Below are positions 35,713 through 44,643 of a DNA stretch of 64,000 nt, in pieces. Position numbers and translations under genes: made by a program. How positions within the stretch are numbered: position 1 is the first letter of the stretch; every line of letters starts with the position of its first letter. The stretch comes from Bacteroidota bacterium (GTDB lineage: Bacteria; Bacteroidota; Bacteroidia; NS11-12g; UBA955). The stretch is from assembly GCA_963169345.1 (NCBI GenBank), contig CAUJCT010000026.1, forward strand, positions 1-64,000, in the 5' to 3' direction. The notes under the pieces were generated by a model that searched no databases, was not told the DNA's origin, and was given only the letters and a program-made list of their open reading frames with translations.

Positions 35713-37421
35713 TAAGAGGCCTGTTTGTTTTATATGGCCTCCTGTTTTACAGCATTTGTACTGGACAAAACAAAAGTTTTCCCAGCTCTGATTTCCGCCC
35801 GCCTTTTGATGGGGAAATTCAAATTATTGGTACCTTCTGCGAATTGCGTCCTAATCACTTTCACGGTGGATTGGATATTCGAACAGGTGGGACCATTGGA
35901 CGTCCTGTGTTGTCGATAGGAGATGGGTATATATCCAGAATCAATATTTCTAATGCAGGTTATGGAAAAGCTCTATATATCACTCACCCCAACGGTTATA
36001 CCAGTGTTTATGCCCATTTGAACGAATTTCCGGATTTTATTGAATGGTATATCGAAAAAAGCCAGTACCTGCAGCGCAAATACGAAGTTGAATTGTATCC
36101 TGAAGTTGATTTAATACAGGTTAAAAAAGGACAATTAGTAGCCTATAGCGGCAATACTGGCGCATCTCAAGGCCCTCACCTGCATTTCGAAATCAGAGAA
36201 ACTGAAACAGAAGCTCCTGTTAACCCATTGCTTTGTGGAATAAAAATGGTAGACAGAATGGCGCCCTCTTTCTTAAATTTATACATCTACCGCAAAGACT
36301 CTCTCGAAAAACTGCACAACGGCCACTATCCTGCAGTAGCATTGCCTATGTATACCACTCAAATCATTAAAAAAGGCAAAAAAAAGAAAAAAATTCATGT
36401 GCCTGTTTCACATCATACCATGGCTTTCGGCACTTATGCATTAGCTGCTAACCTTAGAGATTACGCTACTTCCCTTGGCGATAACAATGGTGTTAATTAT
36501 ATCAGTATTTATAAAGATGGTGAGTTGTTCTATGATTGCAGAATTGAGCGTTTCATGTTTTCTCAAATTCGCATGCATAATAACTATGTCGACTACCGTC
36601 TATTTAAAACTAAAGGACTAAAGATTCATAAGCTTTTCAAAGATGATGGCAGTACTCTTGATTTTTGGGAACACTCACCAACAAATGGATGGTTTGTGCT
36701 GGATGATACCCTTTGGCACCAATTTAAAATAGTCATTAAAGATGTCTATGGAAATGCTTCCGAAAAAACGATTTTCATAAGCGGCTCAGAGCATGGAAGA
36801 AAAGTAAGCGATTACATCATGCACTACAAAAATGTTAAACACTGCAAAGCCAGCAGCAACAACAAACTTGAACTGAGTAAGGAATTGAATGTGCTGCTTA
36901 ACTCAGGTACACTTTACCACGATTATTTACTCAATTACGAACGCAACAGCAATGGCACTTACACCATAGGTCATATAAATGTTCCGCTCGATAAAAAAAT
37001 GACACTGGTATATAAACTCAATGGTTTTCAAATTCCACTTGGCAATAAATATGTTGTCAAATGCAACGATGGAAGAGTGTATGGTGGTGAGCTTAAAGGG
37101 TTAAATGAATACCATGTTCAGGTCAGAGATTTTGGCACTTTTCAATTAATTCTTGATACCATTCGTCCGACAATAAAACCTGTCAGCATCAATAAAAATG
37201 GTTATTTCTCATTTATAGTCAGTGATAATATTTCCGGGATTAAAGATTTCGACTTTTTTATAAATGGCACATGGGTGCTTTTAAAATATGATTCTAAATC
37301 TGGCCTCATATATGGAAAAATACCAAATCCTCTGATTACTGGCAAACATATTATTGAATTGCGTGTTAGAGATTCCAGACTGAACGAAAGAATTTACAGA
37401 AGATATATTGATATTCCATGA
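35709..37421 (+). CDS. M23 family (LytM-like) metallopeptidase, secreted
   Basis: The signal peptide MIRGLFVLYGLLFYSICTGQ is followed at once by an M23 domain with all zinc and catalytic positions: HFHGGLD (His52, Asp56), YAHL (His103) and GPHLHFE (His157, His159). It should therefore be active against peptidoglycan cross-links. About 390 further residues, predicted beta-rich, end with KHIIELRVRDSRLNERIYRR and look like Ig-like modules. This architecture (M23 plus long C-terminal region) is common in Bacteroidota. It overlaps FAH upstream and bcp downstream by 4 nt each. Confidence 0.92.
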   Translation: MIRGLFVLYGLLFYSICTGQNKSFPSSDFRPPFDGEIQIIGTFCELRPNHFHGGLDIRTGGTIGRPVLSIGDGYISRINISNAGYGKALYITHPNGYTSVYAHLNEFPDFIEWYIEKSQYLQRKYEVELYPEVDLIQVKKGQLVAYSGNTGASQGPHLHFEIRETETEAPVNPLLCGIKMVDRMAPSFLNLYIYRKDSLEKLHNGHYPAVALPMYTTQIIKKGKKKKKIHVPVSHHTMAFGTYALAANLRDYATSLGDNNGVNYISIYKDGELFYDCRIERFMFSQIRMHNNYVDYRLFKTKGLKIHKLFKDDGSTLDFWEHSPTNGWFVLDDTLWHQFKIVIKDVYGNASEKTIFISGSEHGRKVSDYIMHYKNVKHCKASSNNKLELSKELNVLLNSGTLYHDYLLNYERNSNGTYTIGHINVPLDKKMTLVYKLNGFQIPLGNKYVVKCNDGRVYGGELKGLNEYHVQVRDFGTFQLILDTIRPTIKPVSINKNGYFSFIVSDNISGIKDFDFFINGTWVLLKYDSKSGLIYGKIPNPLITGKHIIELRVRDSRLNERIYRRYIDIP

Positions 37422-37900
37422 CCCATCTTACAACAGGTAAAAAAGCACCCGCATTCAAAGGCCTCGACCAAAACGGCAATACACGGGAACTCAAAGAATT
37501 CATTGGTAAAAAATTAGTCATTTATTTCTATCCCAAAGATGATACACCTGCTTGTACTGCTCAAGCCTGCGACTTAAGAGACAATTACAAAAAACTCATG
37601 AAAGCCGGCTATGAAGTGATTGGTATTAGTCCGGATGAAATTAAGAGACATGTCAAATTTATCGCCAAATATAAATTGCCATTCGACCTGATTTCTGATC
37701 CTGAGCACAAAATCGCTGAAAAGTATGGTGTCTGGGGTGAAAAAACGCTCTACGGACGCAAGTACATGGGTATTATCCGTACTACATTTATTCTCGACGA
37801 AAAAGGAAAAATCACAGAAATTATTGAGAAAGTGGATACCAAAAACCACAGTTCCCAGGTTCTTAATTCAGAATTAAAACCTGTTTCTAAAAAAGCTTAA
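37418..37900 (+). CDS. bcp: Bcp-type peroxiredoxin (thiol peroxidase)
   Basis: 160 residues, complete. FYPKDDTPACTAQACDLRD holds the peroxidatic Cys46 and the resolving Cys51 (C-x4-C), as in Escherichia coli Bcp/PrxQ. It reduces hydroperoxides using thioredoxin in the cytoplasm. The stop codon abuts the stop of the convergent ferritin gene with no spacing, so the two oxidative-stress genes share an end. Confidence 0.96.
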   Translation: MTHLTTGKKAPAFKGLDQNGNTRELKEFIGKKLVIYFYPKDDTPACTAQACDLRDNYKKLMKAGYEVIGISPDEIKRHVKFIAKYKLPFDLISDPEHKIAEKYGVWGEKTLYGRKYMGIIRTTFILDEKGKITEIIEKVDTKNHSSQVLNSELKPVSKKA

Positions 37901-38413
37901 TTATTGCTTCTCGTTAGGTTTTGCCTTTGCTGCAGCACTTAAATCTCTGTCAAAAAGATATAAGGCACCTTTGTCTCCACCCATCAGTTTTAGCTTGTCA
38001 ACATTGGTCTTGGCAAGTGCCTCTTCTTCGAGCTGCTCTGCAACATACCACTGCATGAAGTTGTGAGTTGTATAATCTTTCTCCGACAAACAAATGTCTA
38101 CTACCTTATTGATTTCTGAAGTCACCAGTTCCTCATGTTTGAGTATAATACTAAAAACTTCCGTTAATGATTTGAATTTAGATGCCGGCTCTTTAATTGA
38201 TGGGATAAGCGCTTTTCCACCTCTTTCATTGATAAATCTGACCAGTTTTATCATGTGAATACGCTCTTCATCACTATGGGTATACAAAAATTCTGCTGTG
38301 CCATTGTAACCTTCAGATTCAGCCCATGAAGCCATTGATAAATAATAGTGGGATGATTCTGCTTCCAGTAATATCTGGGCATTAAGTGCTTTCTCAACTT
38401 TCTTGGATAACAT
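37901..38413 (-). CDS. ftnA: Ferritin (non-haem)
   Basis: A 170-residue ferritin with ferroxidase ligands visible: Glu17 (LLEAESSHYYLSMASW), Glu49/Glu50 and His53 in HSDEERIHM, and further Glu residues in YVAEQLEEEALAKTNVDKLK. It stores iron in a 24-subunit cytoplasmic shell. It is convergent with bcp and lies 13 nt after rpoN on the same strand, so read-through from rpoN is possible. Confidence 0.95.
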   Translation of the reverse strand: MLSKKVEKALNAQILLEAESSHYYLSMASWAESEGYNGTAEFLYTHSDEERIHMIKLVRFINERGGKALIPSIKEPASKFKSLTEVFSIILKHEELVTSEINKVVDICLSEKDYTTHNFMQWYVAEQLEEEALAKTNVDKLKLMGGDKGALYLFDRDLSAAAKAKPNEKQ

Positions 38414-38426
38414 AAATATTTTTGAA

Positions 38427-39893
38427 TTAGAGTTCTTTTCTTAGTCTTGCTACCGGAATATTCAATTGCTCGCGGTATTTAGCTACTGTTCTTCTGGCAA
38501 TGTTATAGCCTTTGTCTTTTAACAAATCCATTAAGGCTTCATCTGTCAGAGGCTTTTTCTTACTCTCTCCCGCTATTGCATCACTGAGTATTTTCTTAAC
38601 TTCTCTGTTGCTGACTTCTTCTCCACTTTCGTTGACAATACCTTCGCTAAAGAAATATTTCAATGGAAAAATTCCGAAATCTGTCTGTACATATTTGCTG
38701 TTGGCAACTCTCGAAATTGTAGATATATCCATTTGAATCTTATCTGCAATGTCTTTTAAAATCATAGGTTTCAGAGATGTTTCATCACCGTATGTAAAAA
38801 ACTCTCTCTGAGCCTCAACAATTGCAGTCATAGTCATTTGCAAAGTCTGTTGCCTTTGTTTGACACTGTCAATAAACCACTTGGCACCATCCAGTTTTTG
38901 TTTGATATACTGAACTGCATCCTTCAAATTTTTATCCTTGCCATTGTCCTTGTCGTATGCCTGTAAAGTTTCACTGTACGACTGACTAAGCTTCAGCTCA
39001 GGAGCATTTCTGGAATTTAAAATTACTCTTAAATCGCCTTCTTCATTGACAACTGTAAAATCGGGTATGATGTATTGTGATACAGATTGTGATTGTGACT
39101 GACCGGGTTTAGGATTGAGTTTGGTAATTTCGTTAAGTGCCAGTTTTAAATCATTATCGTTAATTTTTAATGCACTTTTTATCTTATCGTAATGCTTCTT
39201 TACAAAAGCATCCATGTGGTCTGCAATAATTCTTTCAGCTAAATCCAAAGCTCTGTTGCCGCCGTAATCTTTCTTGTACAATTGAAGTAATAAACACTCC
39301 TGTAGATTTCTGGCACCAATTCCGGGTGGATCAAAATTCTGAATCTTGGTCAAAATGCGCTCCAGATGTTCTTCACTCGTACTGATGTTTTCTGTAAATG
39401 CCAGATCATTGACAATTGCAGGCAATTCTCTTCTTAAATAGCCATCTTCCTCGATGTTTCCAACCAAATGCATAGCCAATTGCAAGTCGTCGCCTTCTTC
39501 AAAATTGGCATGTACCTGATCCACCAGAAAATCATAAAAACTCTGTTGATAGGCTATCGGCATTTCTTTCTGCTCCTCATCCCCATAATCATCGGTCATT
39601 TTGAAACTGGCATTGTTATCATCGCCTGTCAAAAACTCTGACACATCAAATTCATCACTCTCATAAGAATCTTCACTGTTGTAATCATCGTTCATTGACT
39701 CCTCATTGTTGAATTCGTCTTTCCTGACCTCGAGTCCTGCTTCATCTCCTTTTTCCAGTGCCGGATTGTCCAACAATTCCTGCTCCACACGCTCTTCAAA
39801 ATCGGCCGTAGTCATCTGCAGCAACTTTATAAATTGAATTTGTTGCGGAGATAGTTTTTGTAAAAGTTTTTGACTAAGAGTCTGCTTTAACAT
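38427..39893 (-). CDS. rpoN: RNA polymerase sigma-54 factor
   Basis: 488 residues with the N-terminal activator-interacting region (LSQKLLQKLSPQQIQFIKLL), an acidic linker (about 50-115), the core-binding and DNA-binding domains (FDPPGIGARNLQECLLLQLY, KDIADKIQMDISTISRVANS) and a terminal RpoN box (ARRTVAKYREQLNIP). It needs an AAA+ activator; one is encoded at 56299-57561 in this window. It diverges from asnS across about 80 bp. Confidence 0.97.
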   Translation of the reverse strand: MLKQTLSQKLLQKLSPQQIQFIKLLQMTTADFEERVEQELLDNPALEKGDEAGLEVRKDEFNNEESMNDDYNSEDSYESDEFDVSEFLTGDDNNASFKMTDDYGDEEQKEMPIAYQQSFYDFLVDQVHANFEEGDDLQLAMHLVGNIEEDGYLRRELPAIVNDLAFTENISTSEEHLERILTKIQNFDPPGIGARNLQECLLLQLYKKDYGGNRALDLAERIIADHMDAFVKKHYDKIKSALKINDNDLKLALNEITKLNPKPGQSQSQSVSQYIIPDFTVVNEEGDLRVILNSRNAPELKLSQSYSETLQAYDKDNGKDKNLKDAVQYIKQKLDGAKWFIDSVKQRQQTLQMTMTAIVEAQREFFTYGDETSLKPMILKDIADKIQMDISTISRVANSKYVQTDFGIFPLKYFFSEGIVNESGEEVSNREVKKILSDAIAGESKKKPLTDEALMDLLKDKGYNIARRTVAKYREQLNIPVARLRKEL

Positions 39894-39936
39894 GTGAATT
39901 TTTTATCTTGATGCCGATATTATCTGCAAAGTAAAC

Positions 39937-39944
39937 TAATTTTG
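39937..39944 (+). promoter_or_regulatory. Promoter -7 element TAATTTTG of asnS
   Basis: 28 nt before the asnS ATG. A near-match (TACTTTG) on the minus strand at 39927-39933 may serve rpoN. Confidence 0.5.
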
Positions 39945-39972
39945 CAGTCTTATTAAAGAGAATTATCATAAA

Positions 39973-41487
39973 ATGTACATCAAAGATCTGCACGCTTTCG
40001 AAGGTAAAGAAGTGACTCTCAAGGGATGGGTCGCAAACAGGAGAGACAGCAAAGGCTTGGTATTCATCAATCTTCGCGATGGTAGCGGAGTTTGTCAATG
40101 TGTGGCCGATGCCAATAAAATAAGTGAAGAGGATTTTAATAATGCCGGAAAACTCGGTTTGGAAAGTGCAATCGAATTGAATGGAACTGTTTTGAAAGAT
40201 GATCGTCAAATTGGTGGTTATGAAGTTCAAATCAGCAGCTTAAAAGTCATTCAGTTTGTAGATAATTACCCTATCGCTAAAAAAGAACACGGTGTCGATT
40301 TCTTAATGGACAACCGCCACTTATGGCTGCGCAGTCAACGCCAATGGGCTATCATGCGCATTCGTAATACCATCATTTTCGCAATACATAAATTTTTCCA
40401 GCAGGAAGGTTTTGTACAGATGGATGCTCCTGTATTTACTGGTAATGCCTGTGAAGGGACAACCAACTTGTTTGAAACCGATTTCTATGGCGACCCTGCC
40501 TATTTAAGCCAAAGTGGTCAGCTCTATGGTGAAGCAATGGCTATGGCCTTTGGTAAAATTTATACCTTCGGACCTACTTTTAGAGCCGAAAAAAGTAAAA
40601 CGCGTCGTCACTTGTCCGAATTCTGGATGATTGAACCTGAAATGGCTTTCTATGATATCCACCAAAACATGGATTTAATCGAGTCATTTCTTCAATTTGT
40701 CATCAAAGAAGTGCTCGATAGCTGTCAAAAAGAATTAACGCTGATTGAACGCGATACCACCATTCTTCAATCCAGCTTGAAGAAATTCCCGCGCCTGACT
40801 TACGATGAAGCTGTTGCGATTATCAAAGGTGAAAAAGATGTCAATGGCGTTAACAGTATCCGCTCTCTCGAAGAAGAATTGGCAAAAGTGGAAGCCGAAA
40901 TACATGCTGTAACTTCAGAAATCAACGAAAGAGAAGCTAAAATCGCCGCTCCGGGTATGAAAAAAGGTGAAATTAATTTCAACCAAAATAAAATCGCTAC
41001 TCTTAAGAGCGACCTTAAAGAGCTCGAAGAACAACAAAGAAATATTCCTCAGTGGATAGAAAGTGCTAAAAACTTCAGATATGGCAACGACTTAGGCGGT
41101 AGCGACGAAACAGTCATCACCCGTCTGTTCGATGTGCCTATCATGGTGTACGACTGGCCTCATGAAGTGAAAGCTTTCTATCTTAAACGCAATCCTGATG
41201 ATGCCAGATTTGCTAGAGGTGTAGATGTTTTGGCGCCTGAAGGTTATGGTGAGATTGTTGGTGGAGGCGAACGTGAAACCAATGAACAAATGCTCAGAGA
41301 TAAAATTACTGAACATGAATTGCCAATGGCTGATTTTGAATGGTACCTCGATTTGCGCAGATTTGGTAGTGTGCCACACGCCGGATTCGGTCTTGGCCTC
41401 GAACGTCTTGTAACCTGGATGTGTAAACTCAAACACGTTAGAGAAAGTATTCCTTTCCCTAGAATGTATGGTCGCTTACTGCCATAA
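39973..41487 (+). CDS. asnS: Asparaginyl-tRNA synthetase with a coiled-coil insertion
   Basis: 504 residues. The N-terminal OB-fold anticodon-binding domain includes VTLKGWVANRRDSKGLVFIN. Class II motifs follow: FRAEKSKTRRHLSEFWMIEP (motif 2) and GFGLGLERLV (motif 3). NACEGTTNLFET and LSQSGQLYGEAMAMAFGKIY mark AsnRS rather than AspRS. An insertion of about 80 residues (about 287-365) with heptad-like Leu/Glu/Lys spacing sits in the catalytic domain before GNDLGGSDET; E. coli AsnRS (466 residues) lacks it. Its stop is 1 nt from the end of the convergent lipoprotein gene. Confidence 0.95.
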   Translation: MYIKDLHAFEGKEVTLKGWVANRRDSKGLVFINLRDGSGVCQCVADANKISEEDFNNAGKLGLESAIELNGTVLKDDRQIGGYEVQISSLKVIQFVDNYPIAKKEHGVDFLMDNRHLWLRSQRQWAIMRIRNTIIFAIHKFFQQEGFVQMDAPVFTGNACEGTTNLFETDFYGDPAYLSQSGQLYGEAMAMAFGKIYTFGPTFRAEKSKTRRHLSEFWMIEPEMAFYDIHQNMDLIESFLQFVIKEVLDSCQKELTLIERDTTILQSSLKKFPRLTYDEAVAIIKGEKDVNGVNSIRSLEEELAKVEAEIHAVTSEINEREAKIAAPGMKKGEINFNQNKIATLKSDLKELEEQQRNIPQWIESAKNFRYGNDLGGSDETVITRLFDVPIMVYDWPHEVKAFYLKRNPDDARFARGVDVLAPEGYGEIVGGGERETNEQMLRDKITEHELPMADFEWYLDLRRFGSVPHAGFGLGLERLVTWMCKLKHVRESIPFPRMYGRLLP

Positions 41488-41488
41488 T

Positions 41489-42337
41489 TTACTGACTTTT
41501 CATTAACTGTCCGCTTAGTTTGTAATCATCCCACGTGATGGTGTAGAATACTATCTTACCTTTTGGATAATCAGGTAAGCTAAACTCATATTGTTTGCCT
41601 TCTTCAATAGTTCTCTCGAGGTAAACTTGCCCGCTTTCATCCATAAATTTAAGTTTGATGGTTTTTCCAACAAATGAATAAGCCATAAAATTAGCTACCA
41701 TTTTAAAACTAAAAGTCTCTACAAACGGATTTGGGTTAATCTCTATTTTGGTGTACTTCTCATACAGGGACTGAATGGATTTCTTTTGCTCTTCCATTTC
41801 TTCCTTAGAACAAATATCATTCAACTGAATCTTGCGCCATGGTGTAGTATCTCGCCTCCAGCCAATGGAATCTACCGTACGCCAGATGTTTAATTCGGCA
41901 GTTAAAGTGTCTATCTCTATATCAAAAATTACAAACTTATATGGAAACGAATCCATATCAGCCAGGTCTTCCTGTTTACTGCAATATGGATTCTGATACA
42001 ACAACATACCATGCCCTCCGAAAATGTAGGTATAATCATTGCCTTTAATTCTAGTAGGTATCATCATATTTACCCGCTCCATATCAGAGTATATCGGACA
42101 TGAATCCGGTTCCAAATCTATATCGAATAACTTCATCTTGCGGCCGGTTTGATTCTTGAGAATAATCGAGTCTAAATCCTGTTCATATCGGGTTACCATT
42201 AAATAGTGACGCTTATAACCAAATTCGCAAGTAGTAATTAAATAGCTGTTTAAAAATGGTTTGGATTCCACTATAGATTTTCGTGGGCAAGCCGTTAATA
42301 CAGTCAAACAAAACACCAAATACAAGATCAATCGCAT
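41489..42337 (-). CDS. Putative lipoprotein, unknown
   Basis: Starts MRLILYLVFCLTVLTAC, a signal peptide with a clear lipobox (LTAC), so the product is a 266-residue lipoprotein. The mature protein is beta-rich with a C-terminal segment SFVGKTIKLKFMDESGQVYL that resembles an Ig-like strand pair. No family is recognised. It is a single gene on the minus strand, preceded by a 375-bp gene-free stretch. Confidence 0.6.
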   Translation of the reverse strand: MRLILYLVFCLTVLTACPRKSIVESKPFLNSYLITTCEFGYKRHYLMVTRYEQDLDSIILKNQTGRKMKLFDIDLEPDSCPIYSDMERVNMMIPTRIKGNDYTYIFGGHGMLLYQNPYCSKQEDLADMDSFPYKFVIFDIEIDTLTAELNIWRTVDSIGWRRDTTPWRKIQLNDICSKEEMEEQKKSIQSLYEKYTKIEINPNPFVETFSFKMVANFMAYSFVGKTIKLKFMDESGQVYLERTIEEGKQYEFSLPDYPKGKIVFYTITWDDYKLSGQLMKSQ

Positions 42338-42698
42338 AGTTTTTGAAAAAATTTTTCAGCCAAATTACCATAAAAACAGAAAATACACTCATAAAAAAAC
42401 AGGTTATTTTCCATTGTTATTATACGATTGATTCTCGTTTCTATTTAAGTTAAATGACCTCAACTTGAACTGAAAAAAAGTATAAATTCTGTTGTTTTAG
42501 ATTATTTTAACAAACTAGAAAATAAATACTTTATTGCAAAACAATTGATAAATAAGTCATTATTTTTATAAACCACCTCTTTATCTATTTTTAACGATAA
42601 ATAAAAAACCAGAGTAATAAATACTAAAAGTCTCGCACACGCGTACTTTGCTTGTTTTGCTTATCAATAAATTAACATCTTTTTTCGTTCAGATGTAA
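42338..42698. other. Gene-free, very AT-rich intergenic region
   Basis: This region separates a minus-strand lipoprotein gene from a plus-strand OmpA-domain gene, so it should hold two divergent promoters. The plus-strand box is at 42699; no convincing minus-strand box was identified. No RNA gene or repeat is apparent. Confidence 0.4.
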
Positions 42699-42706
42699 TA
42701 TTTTTG
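42699..42706 (+). promoter_or_regulatory. Promoter -7 element TATTTTTG, near-leaderless
   Basis: Six nt before the ATG at 42713. The TTG inside this box creates a false upstream start. Confidence 0.55.
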
Positions 42707-42712
42707 CGTCGC

Positions 42713-44551
42713 ATGAAAAATTTCCAACTACAAAGCTGGCTTGTTTGTTTTCTATTTATTTTTATTGGCATTCAAGCTTCCTATGCCCAAACAGGGACAA
42801 CTAAAAAACCTGCAGTTAAACCAGCTGCATCAACTCCGCCACCTGCACCTATAACTCAGAAATACAGTGTGTATTTCGATGTAGGACAATCCAAAATCAA
42901 ACCTGAAGGATACAAAACCATTGACTCTATTGTAGCCTTACTTCAAACTAATCCAAATGTGAGACGTATTCAGGTTAACGGATACGCCGATACTACAGGA
43001 GGTGCTGAAGCCAATATGGAACTATCCAACAAACGTACAGATACCGTTTCCAACTACATTACTGGTAAGGGTTTGATGAAATTCAAAGTCAAATTTGCAT
43101 CAGCTTTTTTTGGTGAAAAAGTTACGGGTAAAGAGGCAGATTTAAATGAAATGAGAAGAGTGGACGTTGTGCTTTATATGGCACGTCCTGACAGAGATAC
43201 TACAATATCTGTAGGTTGTGCTTCAGTAAAAATAAAAGCCAATACTTTCGAAAATTATAACAATGATGAATTGGTTTTCAGTATCATTTATGTTGACAAT
43301 GCTGAAGACATGAAGAAATACAACTTGAGCAATCTCGACAATGAAGGTAATAAACTTCTGAGTGCTGGAATGTTTAAAGTGACAGCAACCTATAAAGGAA
43401 AGCCTGTAAAGGGTATACTTCCAATAGAGATGCAGGTCCCTATTGCCAATAAAATGACTGGCTACAATTTATACACCGGCATTGAAGAAAAAGGTAAACC
43501 AGTTACCTGGAAAATCACAGACCAAAAAATACCTGATAACAGAAATAACTACAAACTGGAAGACAAAGAATGTTATACTGCTTATGTTGGAAATATCAAC
43601 TTAAATACATGGTACAATGGCGATCAGAAGTATCCTTGCAACTACTGCAGTGCCGATCCATTTGGCGGACTTGAAGCCCCTGATAAAAACAATCCTTATG
43701 CTAAGTTTGGAGCCGATCAAAGTATTGTTATCTTAAATGATGGTAACTTCAAAAAGCTGGATGCAACCAAAACCTATTTCCAGGTTCAGGACGATTTATA
43801 CCCTGAAACCTTTCTGGATTTCTGCACAAGCTTAATGTTACCAGGAGTTGGAGATATTCCAGCTATTCCAAAATACGAAACTGAATTGGTCAAGTTCATT
43901 GACTTCAATGTTTCTATGAAAAATGACACTGCTGATATAATTATGGTTAAAAAATCAAAGGTAATTGTCATGATTCCTAAATCTAAATTCCCAGAACATG
44001 CAGGCAAACAATATGCATTGTTACCTGCTGATACCAAAAAAGACAATTTCTTTAACTGGACTACCAAAATGGTTCTCAACGATCCTTGTCAGGGTATAGC
44101 CAATTGCGACTACTGGGTATTTGAAGTTCCTTTCTCTGGATTTTATTCTTTGCTGGAAGTTACTCCTGCTGAAAGAAAAACCGGTAAAGGCAAATCAGAT
44201 GAATCTACTGAAGAACCTGCACCAAAATACATCACTGTTAAATCTAAAAAATTCAACAATGTGATGGTGATTTATGGTGATAAAGGTGAAAACAAAACCA
44301 CCACTTCGAAATTTGTTAAAAACAAAGGTAAACACAGCATCAATCAGCCTAGCATCACTAAAAAAGAAAAGAAATCTTATAAAAACCATATCTTCCTTGC
44401 TTATGTTGTTGTAGATGGCAAACGCTATGCATGGATAGGCAAAGGCAGTGACTTAAAAACCAATATCTTTACCGGTAACTGGAAAACTCCTAAACTCAGA
44501 TACATACCGGATGAAGAATGGGAAGAATTTATAAGAAAAGCCTGCGAATAA
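42713..44551 (+). CDS. OmpA-domain protein with N-terminal OmpA module and long C-terminal region
   Basis: The ATG at 42713 gives the signal peptide MKNFQLQSWLVCFLFIFIGI...SYAQ. After a Pro/Ala/Thr-rich stretch comes an OmpA_C-like peptidoglycan-binding domain (YFDVGQSKIKPEGYKTID; RIQVNGYADTTGGAEANMEL with the key Asp and downstream Arg; RRVDVVLYM). About 460 residues of unrecognised sequence follow. In most OmpA proteins the peptidoglycan domain is C-terminal, so the order is reversed. It has no T9SS sorting domain or lipobox and is probably periplasmic. Confidence 0.8.
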   Translation: MKNFQLQSWLVCFLFIFIGIQASYAQTGTTKKPAVKPAASTPPPAPITQKYSVYFDVGQSKIKPEGYKTIDSIVALLQTNPNVRRIQVNGYADTTGGAEANMELSNKRTDTVSNYITGKGLMKFKVKFASAFFGEKVTGKEADLNEMRRVDVVLYMARPDRDTTISVGCASVKIKANTFENYNNDELVFSIIYVDNAEDMKKYNLSNLDNEGNKLLSAGMFKVTATYKGKPVKGILPIEMQVPIANKMTGYNLYTGIEEKGKPVTWKITDQKIPDNRNNYKLEDKECYTAYVGNINLNTWYNGDQKYPCNYCSADPFGGLEAPDKNNPYAKFGADQSIVILNDGNFKKLDATKTYFQVQDDLYPETFLDFCTSLMLPGVGDIPAIPKYETELVKFIDFNVSMKNDTADIIMVKKSKVIVMIPKSKFPEHAGKQYALLPADTKKDNFFNWTTKMVLNDPCQGIANCDYWVFEVPFSGFYSLLEVTPAERKTGKGKSDESTEEPAPKYITVKSKKFNNVMVIYGDKGENKTTTSKFVKNKGKHSINQPSITKKEKKSYKNHIFLAYVVVDGKRYAWIGKGSDLKTNIFTGNWKTPKLRYIPDEEWEEFIRKACE

Positions 44552-44591
44552 ACAGCTTTCTGCTTTCGAATTCCGAAAGATAACCATTCAT

Positions 44592-44621
44592 AAAAAAGCA
44601 AGTCTTAGGACTTGCTTTTTT
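44592..44621. terminator. Bidirectional rho-independent terminator
   Basis: A 13-bp stem (A6-GCAAGTC with GACTTGC-T6, loop TTAG) serves the OmpA-domain gene on the plus strand and mnmA on the minus strand, ending 23 nt from each reading direction's stop region. Confidence 0.9.
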
Positions 44622-44643
44622 ATTTTATCACTATGAAATATTT

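Noticed and set aside
39874..40230. Minus-strand frame overlapping the start of asnS
   Set aside because: It lies antisense to a well-supported synthetase gene and has no start context or family match.
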